A stretch of DNA of 64,000 nucleotides from Bacteroidota bacterium (GTDB taxonomy: Bacteria; Bacteroidota; Bacteroidia; NS11-12g; UBA9320): positions 186,001 to 250,000 of the forward strand of contig WGNA01000002.1 in assembly GCA_016124755.1 (NCBI GenBank). The letters are read 5' to 3'. The notes below the pieces were generated by a model. It saw nothing but the letters and a program-made list of their open reading frames with translations, did not search any database and was not told the origin of the DNA. Positions within the stretch are counted from its first letter, which is position 1. The number at the start of each line of letters is the position of its first letter. The position numbers and the translations under genes are program-made. Below, one piece after another: positions 20,432 to 29,132 of this stretch.

Positions 20432-22531
20432 ATGTTTTATCGCATGCGCAAAAGGCTCAAGCTCTTCATAGCCCTCTTTCTTTTCTCCTTAAACATATCC
20501 GCAAATACTGTTGACTCAACCCTCAACGGTGAAAAGGTTTTTCAAAACCTTGCGGCTGAAAAATTGCCGGGAGGGGCTACGGTTCGATGGACAATCCGTT
20601 ACGAAGACTTCAATCGGATCAACAATCTCATTATTCGTTATCACAAAAAAATTGAAGACAAAAAAGTCTGGAGATATACGGATGTTATTCCAAGTGACAG
20701 TTTGTATTTCAAACTTACCGGTCTTGCGAATTCCGAAAAATATGAGTGGCAGATCGGTTGCCGGTCCAATGGTGGAGACATTCGATCAGTCGTAAAAGAC
20801 GGCACACCTGATGAATCTTCAATGACCTGGTCTAAAGCCGGTAAATTAGAAACAGACAGACCCTGGGGACTTTATAAATTTTTAGTGCTGATCGGCTCTC
20901 TCGGACTCTTCATCTTCGGGATGAAACTCATGAGCGACGGACTTCAACAAAGTGCCGGTACAAGACTTCGGCAGTTGTTGAGCACCATGACATACAACCG
21001 ATACATCGGTGTGTTGAGTGGATTTTTGATCACAGCTTTGGTTCAATCATCATCTGCCACAACGGTGATGACGGTTAGCTTTGTTAATGCAGGTTTGTTA
21101 ACGCTTATTGAATCTGCTGGCGTGATGATGGGAGCGAATATCGGAACCACCATTACAGGTTGGCTTGTATCTATTTTCGGATTCAAGGTTAGCGTATCGG
21201 ATTATGCTCTGCTCATTCTGGCAATTGGAGCTCCGATGCTTTTCATCCGGAGATCATCTGCTAAAGGTTGGGCAAATGCCATCATTGGTTTTGCAATTCT
21301 TTTCATGGGATTGGGATTAATGAAGGACTCAGTGCCGGATCTTGAACACAATTCTAAAATCATTGCCTTATTCACCCAGTTCAAGGGTAATCCTTTTTTA
21401 GGTCGGGTAATGTTTGTGATTCTGGGAACTCTCGTAACGGTTGTTCTTCAATCGTCCAGCGCAACGATGGCTTTAACTCTTACCCTTGTTTCGAAAGGCA
21501 TTATTCCTTTTGATGTTGCAGCTGCTATGATTCTCGGTGAAAATATCGGAACAACCATTACTGCGGAAATTGCCAGTCTTATTGGGAACGTACACGCTAA
21601 ACGGTCGGCAAGAATTCACTCCATGTTCAACATTATCGGTGTTTCCTGGATGATATTCTTAATGCCGTTGTTCCTTAAAGCCATTGTTTCGGTTTTAGAA
21701 CTGGATCTTTCAGATGCAGAAGGGTCAACCATCGGTTTAGCGGCATTTCATACGGTATTCAACGCAACCAATGTTTTACTAACGATTGGTTTTGTACCCT
21801 GGCTTGTGAAACTTGCCACCATCACCGTTCCTTCAAAAGGCGAAGAAGACGAGGTTTTCAAATTGGAATACATCAGTCGGGGCATTACTCATACTCCGGA
21901 ATTGTCTATTCTCGAAGCGAAGAAGGAAGTACATAAATTTGGAACACTTACCCTCAGGATGTCGCACATGGTGAAGGAGCTTCTGAATTCAACCAATCCG
22001 AAAGATCAGAAACGGCTGATTAAAAAACTCGTGAAGTACGAGGAGATAACGGATAAAATGGAAGCAGAGATCGCAAGTTATCTCAGTAAGATTTCTGCAG
22101 ATGACCTTTCTCAGCGCACATCAGAAGACCTTCGTGCCATGCTCAGCATTATTAATGATCTCGAAAGAATCGGAGACATTTATTATGAAATGACCCGAAC
22201 CATTGAGCGAAAGATCGATCACAAAATCTGGTTCCATCAGAAACAACGCGACAGTCTTAACAAACTCTTTATTGTGGTTGACGAATCAATTCAGATTATG
22301 CTTAACAATTTACAGGCAGACATCGACGACCTGGATAAAAACAAAGCCATCAACAAAGAAGGAGAAATTAACAAACTGCGGGACAAGATCAGAAGGAGTC
22401 ACCTCAAGAGCATGGAAACCAAAGAATATAACATTCAGGCCGGCATGATCTACAGCAACCTTTTTGCTTCGCTCGAACGTGTGGGAGATCATGTAATCAA
22501 CGTTACTGAAGCACTTCTGGAACACGACTGA
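20432..22531 (+). CDS. Na/Pi cotransporter-family protein with periplasmic N-domain and PhoU-like C-domain
   Basis: 699 aa. After a signal-like N terminus (MFYRMRKRLKLFIALFLFSLNISAN) comes a fibronectin type III-like domain of about 110 residues (WRYTDVIPSDSLYFKLTGLANSEKYEWQIG). The transporter core from about 145 has the duplicated QSSSATT (near 205) and QSSSATM (near 340) motifs that define the NptA/Na-Pi family. From about 500 on is a PhoU-like helical domain (LSIINDLERIGDIYYEM; SLERVGDHVINVTEALL). It should move phosphate with sodium, or act in phosphate signalling as similar fusions do. Translation could start at the second methionine (20444). Confidence 0.92.
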   Translation: MFYRMRKRLKLFIALFLFSLNISANTVDSTLNGEKVFQNLAAEKLPGGATVRWTIRYEDFNRINNLIIRYHKKIEDKKVWRYTDVIPSDSLYFKLTGLANSEKYEWQIGCRSNGGDIRSVVKDGTPDESSMTWSKAGKLETDRPWGLYKFLVLIGSLGLFIFGMKLMSDGLQQSAGTRLRQLLSTMTYNRYIGVLSGFLITALVQSSSATTVMTVSFVNAGLLTLIESAGVMMGANIGTTITGWLVSIFGFKVSVSDYALLILAIGAPMLFIRRSSAKGWANAIIGFAILFMGLGLMKDSVPDLEHNSKIIALFTQFKGNPFLGRVMFVILGTLVTVVLQSSSATMALTLTLVSKGIIPFDVAAAMILGENIGTTITAEIASLIGNVHAKRSARIHSMFNIIGVSWMIFLMPLFLKAIVSVLELDLSDAEGSTIGLAAFHTVFNATNVLLTIGFVPWLVKLATITVPSKGEEDEVFKLEYISRGITHTPELSILEAKKEVHKFGTLTLRMSHMVKELLNSTNPKDQKRLIKKLVKYEEITDKMEAEIASYLSKISADDLSQRTSEDLRAMLSIINDLERIGDIYYEMTRTIERKIDHKIWFHQKQRDSLNKLFIVVDESIQIMLNNLQADIDDLDKNKAINKEGEINKLRDKIRRSHLKSMETKEYNIQAGMIYSNLFASLERVGDHVINVTEALLEHD

Positions 22532-22536
22532 TTCTT

Positions 22537-22917
22537 TCATCCGAGTAATTCCTGCATATCTTCCTGCATACAACTTTGCCAGAAAGGACGAATGCAGTTT
22601 CTCCAGAATTTTTTTCCGGCAATCGATAAATCCCGAAGTGCCTGTTGTAATTCGAGGAGTACAAATGCATTCACTTTTGGATGAATGAAAAAAGGTTTCA
22701 TGTTCCACCATCCGGGATAATTTTCTTTGATGTAATTCCAGGCATCAGACCAAGATCCGAAAACCGGAAACTGAAGATCGAGATAATTGTACATATCTTC
22801 TGTTGTGTCTAACATATATACATACGAACCCTGGCTGTTGCGAACTCTGCTGATGGCGATAGTGAAGTCTGTTGAACCTGCTTCGAAATACCTTTGTTTA
22901 ACAATCCTGTCTTTCAT
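22537..22917 (-). CDS. Hypothetical 126-aa protein divergent from a WYL regulator
   Basis: I do not recognise the family. It is aromatic-rich: QFPVFGSWSDAWNYIKENYPG and WWNMKPFFIHP in the middle, and a WRNCIRPFWQSC segment near the end. There is no signal peptide or membrane helix. The ATG at 22917 (MKDRIVKQRYFEAG) is preferred to the track's upstream TTG at 22938. It is transcribed away from the WYL gene across a gap holding a 10-bp inverted repeat, so it is the likely regulated target. Its 3' end is 5 bp from the convergent Na/Pi gene. Confidence 0.75.
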   Translation of the reverse strand: MKDRIVKQRYFEAGSTDFTIAISRVRNSQGSYVYMLDTTEDMYNYLDLQFPVFGSWSDAWNYIKENYPGWWNMKPFFIHPKVNAFVLLELQQALRDLSIAGKKFWRNCIRPFWQSCMQEDMQELLG

Positions 22918-22949
22918 TTTCTTATAATTTTGATTCAAAGGACAGAACC

Positions 22950-22974
22950 GAAAATGCAGCCTATCTGCATTTTC
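22950..22974. promoter_or_regulatory. Inverted-repeat operator GAAAATGCAG-CCTAT-CTGCATTTTC
   Basis: Perfect 10-bp arms around a 5-nt spacer. It is centred 45 bp from the hypothetical gene's ATG and 37 bp from the WYL gene's ATG, in the only intergenic DNA the two share. The geometry (about 15 bp centre to centre) suits a dimeric HTH regulator. The obvious ligand is the WYL protein itself, giving autoregulation and control of the partner. Confidence 0.6.
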
Positions 22975-22998
22975 AATTTTTTCTAAAATTTTTTTTGA

Positions 22999-24009
22999 AT
23001 GCCTGTAAATAAGGAAGCTTTTATACGATTCAGAGCAATAAACAATGTCTTACAAAAAGGAAGATTTGTTACCCGGGAAGAACTGATACATGAATGTTCG
23101 GATGCTGTGGGGGTTGAAGTTGCCTGGAGAACAATTGCCGGTGATCTCAATGCTATGCGCCACGATCCGGCTCTCGGATTTTTTGCTCCTATCGCCAATG
23201 TTAGAAATAAAGGATATCACTACACCGATTCATCTTACTCCATTGATCAGATTCCGCTTCAGGATGAAGAAATTACTGCACTGCTCTTTGCCGGGAAACT
23301 CCTGAAGCAATATCAGCATGTCGGAATTTTTTCAACGTTCTCTGGAGCAGTTGACAAACTGAATCAGAATTTATCGATTCAATTCCGGCAAAAAGAACGT
23401 GCCGAAACAGCTTCCTATATTTCATTCGAACAGAATACCGCCGATGGTGGAAGTAGTTTTATTCAGGAATTACTCGACCACATCCGACTTAAAACCGTGA
23501 TATCCGTCGACTATTATTCTTTTAGTTCAGGAAAGCGGAAAGAACAGGTTATCCATCCGTATTACCTAAAGGAATACCGCAACCGCTGGTATGTACTCGG
23601 TTACCACGAAGAACACAAATCACTTCGCACGTTGGCTTTGGAGAGAATAAAAGGTATCGAACCCAGATACGACATAGAATACAGACCATCTGAGATCGAT
23701 CTCAACGAGTATTATAAACACACAATTGGGGTTTCTGTTACCGACTCAAAACCGCAAACCATTGAAATGCTGGTGAGCCAGAGGGATTGGCTTTATCTCT
23801 CTACCCAACCCCTGCACCCAAGTCAAAAAATGCTGGAGAATTCTGGTGAAATGGTCAGGCTTTCACTCGACGTGGTTGTCAATTATGAATTGAAGAGTCA
23901 GATAATGGCGATGGGAAAAGATGTGAAAGTTCTGAAACCCGAATCGCTTTGCGAAGAAATCAGGTCGACGGCCAAAGCAATACTCCTGAGCTATGATGCC
24001 GACCACTGA
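22999..24009 (+). CDS. WYL-domain transcriptional regulator
   Basis: 336 aa. Residues about 1-75 form a winged-helix DNA-binding domain (RFRAINNVLQKGRFVTREEL; VEVAWRTIAGDLNAM). The WYL ligand-sensing domain spans about 145-235, with YYLKEYRNRWYVLGYHEEH containing the W-Y-hydrophobic signature, followed by LALERIKGIE. A C-terminal WCX-like part closes the protein. The family typically senses small molecules or nucleic acids through the WYL pocket; the ligand here is unknown. It is divergent from the 126-aa orphan across an operator-like inverted repeat. No defence genes are nearby, so I do not infer an anti-phage role. Confidence 0.93.
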   Translation: MPVNKEAFIRFRAINNVLQKGRFVTREELIHECSDAVGVEVAWRTIAGDLNAMRHDPALGFFAPIANVRNKGYHYTDSSYSIDQIPLQDEEITALLFAGKLLKQYQHVGIFSTFSGAVDKLNQNLSIQFRQKERAETASYISFEQNTADGGSSFIQELLDHIRLKTVISVDYYSFSSGKRKEQVIHPYYLKEYRNRWYVLGYHEEHKSLRTLALERIKGIEPRYDIEYRPSEIDLNEYYKHTIGVSVTDSKPQTIEMLVSQRDWLYLSTQPLHPSQKMLENSGEMVRLSLDVVVNYELKSQIMAMGKDVKVLKPESLCEEIRSTAKAILLSYDADH

Positions 24010-24026
24010 CCTCTATTCAATTGGAT

Positions 24027-24034
24027 TACTTTTG
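24027..24034 (+). promoter_or_regulatory. Candidate -7 box TACTTTTG upstream of the OmpA-like gene
   Basis: Perfect TAnnTTTG match followed by GC, 24 bp before the ATG at 24058 and just after the WYL gene's stop. It would drive the five-gene run to 30687. Confidence 0.4.
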
Positions 24035-24057
24035 CGGAGCTTAACACTGTGTTATTA

Positions 24058-24894
24058 ATGAACAGGAAGGCTTGGCTGGTTTTATTGATTACCATTTTTT
24101 GGATAGCGGCATGCTCGTTTTGGTATGCATGCAAGATCAGAGCACATTGTCCGGCAAACCCGATCGAGTTTTTGAGCGGTATATTTAAGCAAGACGCAAT
24201 AAGCACCCAAAGCGATTTGCCGGTAAGTTTCATCTGGAACGACGCAAAACCAATAGTGAACGATTCTTTTGATTCCATGTTGAACGGAATTTTTGAGCGC
24301 ATGGGTCCTTTAGATACCTTAGTAATCGTTGGTCTTCAGTTTCCCGGTGAAGAAGGAGATGATCTCGGTCTGGAAAGAGCTTCTGCCATGTGGAAGTACA
24401 TGAATCATTTTATTGATAAAGAGCGGATTTTAACCGAATCTGCTGTGGAACAAATGATAGAACCGGATCAGACAAAACCTTTCGACGCACTTCGGTTTCG
24501 GGTTGTGCCCAGAACCGACATAACCGAAGAACAGATAATTCCGGAAGATCAGAATGCATCACTCTATAAAATTACCATCTGGTTTCGGGAGAAAACCGCA
24601 TATAAAATTATGACCACCAACACGGAAGAGGCTGTAAACCGTCTTGTTGATACATTGAAATCCGGAAAGAATTACCGGATAGATGTGGTGGGGCACACCA
24701 ATAATTTAGGCTCGGAGGAAGAGAATGAAGCGATGGCCAGACAACGGGCGTGGGCAATTAAAAAGTTGTTATGGGATAAAGGGCTTGATCCGGTAAAAAT
24801 CTATACGGCTTCAAAAGGCGCTACTAAAATGATTAGTGAAACATCACCTGAGAAAAATGAACGGGTTGAAATTTTTGCCATCCCGCTGAATTAA
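24058..24894 (+). CDS. OmpA-family C-terminal domain protein, membrane-anchored
   Basis: 278 aa. An N-terminal hydrophobic segment (AWLVLLITIFWIAACSFWYAC) may be an anchor or a lipoprotein signal, since cysteines follow the hydrophobic core. A C-terminal peptidoglycan-binding OmpA domain occupies about 180-278: VVGHTNNLGSEEENEAMARQRA matches the family's GHTD...N..LS..RA pattern with N for the usual D, and GASKGATK-like residues precede the final ERVEIFAI strand. The middle (about 50-160) is unassigned but resembles a second, degenerate OmpA-like fold (ERASAMWKYM). The ATG at 24058 replaces the track's GTG at 24049. Confidence 0.8.
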   Translation: MNRKAWLVLLITIFWIAACSFWYACKIRAHCPANPIEFLSGIFKQDAISTQSDLPVSFIWNDAKPIVNDSFDSMLNGIFERMGPLDTLVIVGLQFPGEEGDDLGLERASAMWKYMNHFIDKERILTESAVEQMIEPDQTKPFDALRFRVVPRTDITEEQIIPEDQNASLYKITIWFREKTAYKIMTTNTEEAVNRLVDTLKSGKNYRIDVVGHTNNLGSEEENEAMARQRAWAIKKLLWDKGLDPVKIYTASKGATKMISETSPEKNERVEIFAIPLN

Positions 24895-24916
24895 GGGTGT
24901 TTAATGAAATAGATTA

Positions 24917-25699
24917 ATGACTTTAATACTGTTTTCAAATTTGTTTGGAGAAGGGCTGGCATCTTCCGATATGGTGCAGATTGCAATTATGCTGGCAGGT
25001 GCTTTTGCTTTGGGATTCCTGTTCCGATGGGCTCTTCGTGCCGGCGATAAAGCCAAGATCAAAAAACTTAAGGATGAACTTAAAACGAAGGAAGAGGAAT
25101 TCATTCCAATTGAAAAGCACCGGGCAATAAGTACGCTCGAGACTAAAATTGCACATCTTGAACAGCGAAACAGTGACCTCAGGATTTTACTTACAACTGC
25201 CGAAACGGCGGCAGTAAAAGCGGAGTCATTAACTAAAAAAAATCTGGAACTCGAAAAAAAGAACCGGGAACTTGAATTAAAATTAAATGGAAATTCTCCG
25301 TCACCGGTTACTCCAAACACAGAATCACCTCGTGAAACCGTGTACGAACAACCGGAGAAAGTTGAAGAACCAAGTTTTCCGAGTTTTCGGCAGGCACCTT
25401 CTTCCGGAGGCCTGGTGGAAGACCCGACGGATTTGAAAAAGATAGAAGGAATCGGGCCTAAAATTCACGAAATCCTGAGTGCTGCAGGAATCAATACTTT
25501 TGATGATCTCGCACAATCCACAGCACACGAACTCCGAAAAATATTGTTGGATCAGGGACCAAAATACAAAGCCCACGATCCCGAAACCTGGCCACGTCAG
25601 GCACAAATGGCCCGTGATGGAAAATGGGAAGCATTGCTGGAATGGCAATCAAAACTTAAAGGAGGTAAAATAGTGAAAGATGAAAACGATGAAGAATAA
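24917..25699 (+). CDS. Membrane-anchored coiled-coil protein with C-terminal helix-hairpin-helix domain
   Basis: 260 aa: one membrane helix (about 20-40, IAIMLAGAFALGFLFRWAL) followed by positive charges, so the bulk is cytosolic. A coiled coil spans about 45-130 (IKKLKDELKTKEEEF...LEKKNRELELKL), then a Pro/Ser/Glu linker. A C-terminal HhH/DUF4332-like region (DLKKIEGIGPKIHEILSAAG, about 173-192) precedes a Trp-rich tail. Similar tails occur in Bacteroidota proteins near OmpA genes. The function is unknown; HhH modules can bind DNA or proteins. It begins 22 nt after the OmpA-like gene and overlaps the next gene by 20 nt. Confidence 0.82.
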   Translation: MTLILFSNLFGEGLASSDMVQIAIMLAGAFALGFLFRWALRAGDKAKIKKLKDELKTKEEEFIPIEKHRAISTLETKIAHLEQRNSDLRILLTTAETAAVKAESLTKKNLELEKKNRELELKLNGNSPSPVTPNTESPRETVYEQPEKVEEPSFPSFRQAPSSGGLVEDPTDLKKIEGIGPKIHEILSAAGINTFDDLAQSTAHELRKILLDQGPKYKAHDPETWPRQAQMARDGKWEALLEWQSKLKGGKIVKDENDEE

Positions 25700-28600
25700 G
25701 AAAACGATGAACGGAAATTGCAGATGGGTTCTCTCAGTGCTGATTTTACTTACACCTACTGTGAGTACATTAGCACAGATCACCGACACAACCTGGGTAA
25801 ACACCTTAAATTTCGGGGATATTACCAACCGACGTGGAACATATCAGTTCCCGGCTGCTCAACAATGGCAGAAGATACGAATGCATTACACGCTGAAGTG
25901 CGATCCGCAAACCAAACAAGACGGATACAATTGCGGAGAGTGGGATTATCTGAGCTATATTATTGTAAACGACAGCACAGGAAGAATCGACAGCAACCGG
26001 CTTACACATTCAAACTTTATGGTCGGAGATATGAGTCCCGATTCGTATGGATATCTCGATAATGCCAATAACACACAACAGATTCGATCTATTAATAAAA
26101 TAGTGGATCAGGTGATTTTGAAAGATTCATTTGTAACCGGTTCCGGTAATATCAGTAGTCGTCAGCTTTCAGATTCCAGAAGAGCGCAATATCTCTTCAC
26201 AGCTGCCGAGCTGCATTCTCTCGGGATGGACTCAGGTAAAATCACCGCTCTCACTTTAGAAATAAATCAGGGTTTGCATTTCTTTTCTAATACGGTGGTT
26301 CGGCTGGCTTCAACCAATGAGTCTTCCTTACATTCTTTTGTTGATTTGGGCAATTCGGCTAAGGTATTTCAAGGTCAGCAAATCTGGGGATCTGCCGGAG
26401 AACTTGTACTTCCTCTGATTGATTCTTTTGTTTGGGACGGGAAATCCAATTTGGTCTTGGAAGTTTTTGATCCGAATAAAGAAGACTCCCATTCTTCATT
26501 TTTATGTGACTCATCTGCTATGGGAGTTTACGCTAATGCCGGTGATTTTAATTTCCGGTTTTCAGATAATTCCTTTTTAGAAGTACAGGATGGAAACGGG
26601 TTTTATTCAGCACTTGATAGTCAGATTACAATAGCCTTCTGGGCTTTCGGTGATGATGCACTTCCGCAAAACACATCCGTTCTGGAAGCTATTAATGCAG
26701 ATGGTAAAAGGGTTTTAAATGTTCATTTGCCTTGGTCAGACGGGCAGATTTATTGGGATGCGGGAAATGATAATGGCAGCTATGATCGCATTAATAAATC
26801 TGCATCTTCAGCGGAGATTAAAAATCAATGGAACTACTGGGCATTTGTAAAAGATGCCCAAACAGGTTTAATGGCGATTTATTTAAATGGCAACCTATGG
26901 CATTCTGCGACTCTAAAAACAAGATCTGTAAAGGGGTTAACGCGTTTGAGAATCGGAAAAGGAATTTCGGCAAATCAATACAAAGGAAGATTAGACAACA
27001 TCACAATTTGGAATTCTGCACTCACTAAAGCAGAAATTAATGATTTGATGAAGAATGAAATAACCGCATCTCATTCCAAAATTTCAAACCTTCTGTTAAA
27101 TCTCACTTTCGATAATTTGTCAGACACGAAACCTTATGAATTAAATTCAGTAGTTGCCGGAACAGATGCGATTATCTGGGGATCAATGGATGTGAACGAA
27201 GAAATGTCGGAGTTTAAAAATCCGTTTGTAGTATCAACACGCCCCAAAATAAAATGGTTTATGGGTGATGAAATAAGCCATCTCGACACCCAAATAGTGA
27301 ACATTTCGATTCCGGTTGTACCGGTCGCTATTTCATTATTTGAAAATCTTCAAAAACCGGCTGATTACACTGCATCGGTATTCGGTGTTTCGGAGAACTA
27401 CAGCTACACTTTTGATCCCGACGGGAATAAAATTGATTCAACCGGTCTCACTTTTACATCCACTCTTACCAAGACAGAGCACGAATATTTTGTTCCGTAC
27501 GAAGTAGTTAACAATATTGAAATAGGCCGGTATATTACGCCGTATGGTATTGGTTTAGATCTGGGACCGGATGGATTCAAATGGATTTATGATGTTACGG
27601 ATTACGCTTATTTATTAACCGATCGGGTTACGCTATCTGCGGGAAATCAGCAGGAATTAATTGATCTGAGATTTGAATTTATTCCCGGAGAAACGCCCAG
27701 AGATGTGAAGCGAATAGATTATTATGCTAATCAGGAGAGCCGCTTGTATCGCGATATTGATGACGATAAGTATTTTAAATCGGATACCATTTCTTTAAGT
27801 GCGGATGCTAAAACGTTTAAACTCATTACACGAATAACCGGACACGGACATAATACAGATGCGGGAAAAGACCACTGTTGTGAGTGGGCAAACAAAACCC
27901 ATTATATGAAAATTAATGGTGAAGATGCATTGGAGTGGGACATCTGGCAAAATGATAAATGTGCTTTAAACCCGGTAATTGATCAGGGTGGAAATTGGGC
28001 TCCGCCGAGAGCGGGCTGGTGTCCCGGAGCTCCGGTCGATGATTATGTTTTTGATGTAACTCAGTATGCCCAATCCGGTCAGATGATTTTTGACTATCAG
28101 ATCGAACCGGTACCTACGGACAATTTGGGTCAGGGCGGAGGAAATTACGTGGTTTCTTTTCATCTCGTTGAATACGGAGACTGGAAACACGTAAATGATG
28201 CAACGGTTGAAAATATTATTAAACCCAACGACTGGGAGTTTTATAACCGGATGAACCCGACTTGTGAACTTCCGAAAATTGTTATTCGAAATACCGGGAG
28301 CGCAAATATGAAATCGGCTTTATTGCGATATGGTGTCTCAGACGGAAACCCGATTGTTTTTGGCTGGAAAGGTGAACTCAAACCGGATGAGTCGGATGTC
28401 GTGGATTTGCCCTTCGCTATTTGGGATTATTTATCACCAACACACAGCACAAGGTTTTATGCAGAAATTGTTGATGTGAACGGAGTGGAAGATGAATACG
28501 CCGGTAACAATCGTTCGGAGGCTAATTTTAAAATTCCCGATGTAGTGCCAACCACGGTAGAATTGTGGTTCAGAAATAACAGCTTGCCGGATGCTTCTGT

Positions 28601-29132
28601 TAAATTAATGAACGACCGGGGTGATGTTATTTATGAAAAGGCAGACGCCGCAGCCGGGGAACTGGTGAAGCAAACACTCAATCTGGATCCCGGATGTTAT
28701 ACTTTAACTTGTGAAACCGAAAATGAGTTCGGACTGTATTATCCGCTGATTCCTGAGGTAGGAAGCGGACTCCTCAGAATGATGAATGCGAATGCCGGTT
28801 TTGTTCAGAATTTTAATCCTGACTTTGGTAAATCGATCGAATATCATTTTACAGTTGCATACTCGCTTCCGGCAAAAACGGTGGAAACACATGATTGGAA
28901 AGTTTATCCGAACCCTACAAGCGGTTTATTAATGATCGAAGATTTGGGGAATACCGGAGATGTTTACCGCATTGAAATTCTGAACATGACAGGCCAGGTT
29001 GTTTGGCAATCGGATGAGAGATTTTCGATGAACCTGAACACAATTGACCTGAGCAACTTATCATCGGGTATTTACAATGTACGTCTGTTCACCGAGGGCA
29101 AACAACAACTTACCCGAATACAGATTCAATGA
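25680..29132 (+). CDS. Secreted PNGase F-like protein with inserted LamG domain and type A T9SS sorting domain
   Basis: 1150 aa with a signal peptide (WVLSVLILLTPTVSTLAQ). An N-terminal PNGase F-like part includes YNCGEWDYLSYIIV (D89 aligns with the D60 nucleophile-region residue of Flavobacterium PNGase F). A concanavalin/LamG domain occupies about 290-455 (ITIAFWAFGDD; YKGRLDNITIWNSALTKAEI). The PNGase F pattern resumes at about 613 (EIGRYITPYGIGLD), then HCCEWANKTHYM (E735, aligning with E206) and GNWAPPRAGWCPGAP. From about 1070 is a type A sorting domain (WKVYPNPTSGLLMIEDL...). The residue matching E118 seems missing. It may be a deglycosylase or only a glycan-binding relative. Translation may also start at 25689 or 25707. 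Confidence 0.85.
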   Translation: MKTMKNKKTMNGNCRWVLSVLILLTPTVSTLAQITDTTWVNTLNFGDITNRRGTYQFPAAQQWQKIRMHYTLKCDPQTKQDGYNCGEWDYLSYIIVNDSTGRIDSNRLTHSNFMVGDMSPDSYGYLDNANNTQQIRSINKIVDQVILKDSFVTGSGNISSRQLSDSRRAQYLFTAAELHSLGMDSGKITALTLEINQGLHFFSNTVVRLASTNESSLHSFVDLGNSAKVFQGQQIWGSAGELVLPLIDSFVWDGKSNLVLEVFDPNKEDSHSSFLCDSSAMGVYANAGDFNFRFSDNSFLEVQDGNGFYSALDSQITIAFWAFGDDALPQNTSVLEAINADGKRVLNVHLPWSDGQIYWDAGNDNGSYDRINKSASSAEIKNQWNYWAFVKDAQTGLMAIYLNGNLWHSATLKTRSVKGLTRLRIGKGISANQYKGRLDNITIWNSALTKAEINDLMKNEITASHSKISNLLLNLTFDNLSDTKPYELNSVVAGTDAIIWGSMDVNEEMSEFKNPFVVSTRPKIKWFMGDEISHLDTQIVNISIPVVPVAISLFENLQKPADYTASVFGVSENYSYTFDPDGNKIDSTGLTFTSTLTKTEHEYFVPYEVVNNIEIGRYITPYGIGLDLGPDGFKWIYDVTDYAYLLTDRVTLSAGNQQELIDLRFEFIPGETPRDVKRIDYYANQESRLYRDIDDDKYFKSDTISLSADAKTFKLITRITGHGHNTDAGKDHCCEWANKTHYMKINGEDALEWDIWQNDKCALNPVIDQGGNWAPPRAGWCPGAPVDDYVFDVTQYAQSGQMIFDYQIEPVPTDNLGQGGGNYVVSFHLVEYGDWKHVNDATVENIIKPNDWEFYNRMNPTCELPKIVIRNTGSANMKSALLRYGVSDGNPIVFGWKGELKPDESDVVDLPFAIWDYLSPTHSTRFYAEIVDVNGVEDEYAGNNRSEANFKIPDVVPTTVELWFRNNSLPDASVKLMNDRGDVIYEKADAAAGELVKQTLNLDPGCYTLTCETENEFGLYYPLIPEVGSGLLRMMNANAGFVQNFNPDFGKSIEYHFTVAYSLPAKTVETHDWKVYPNPTSGLLMIEDLGNTGDVYRIEILNMTGQVVWQSDERFSMNLNTIDLSNLSSGIYNVRLFTEGKQQLTRIQIQ

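Noticed and set aside
22999-24009. WYL regulator as part of an anti-phage system
   Set aside because: WYL proteins often sit in defence islands, but no nuclease, helicase, cyclase or toxin gene is adjacent; only the orphan 126-aa gene.
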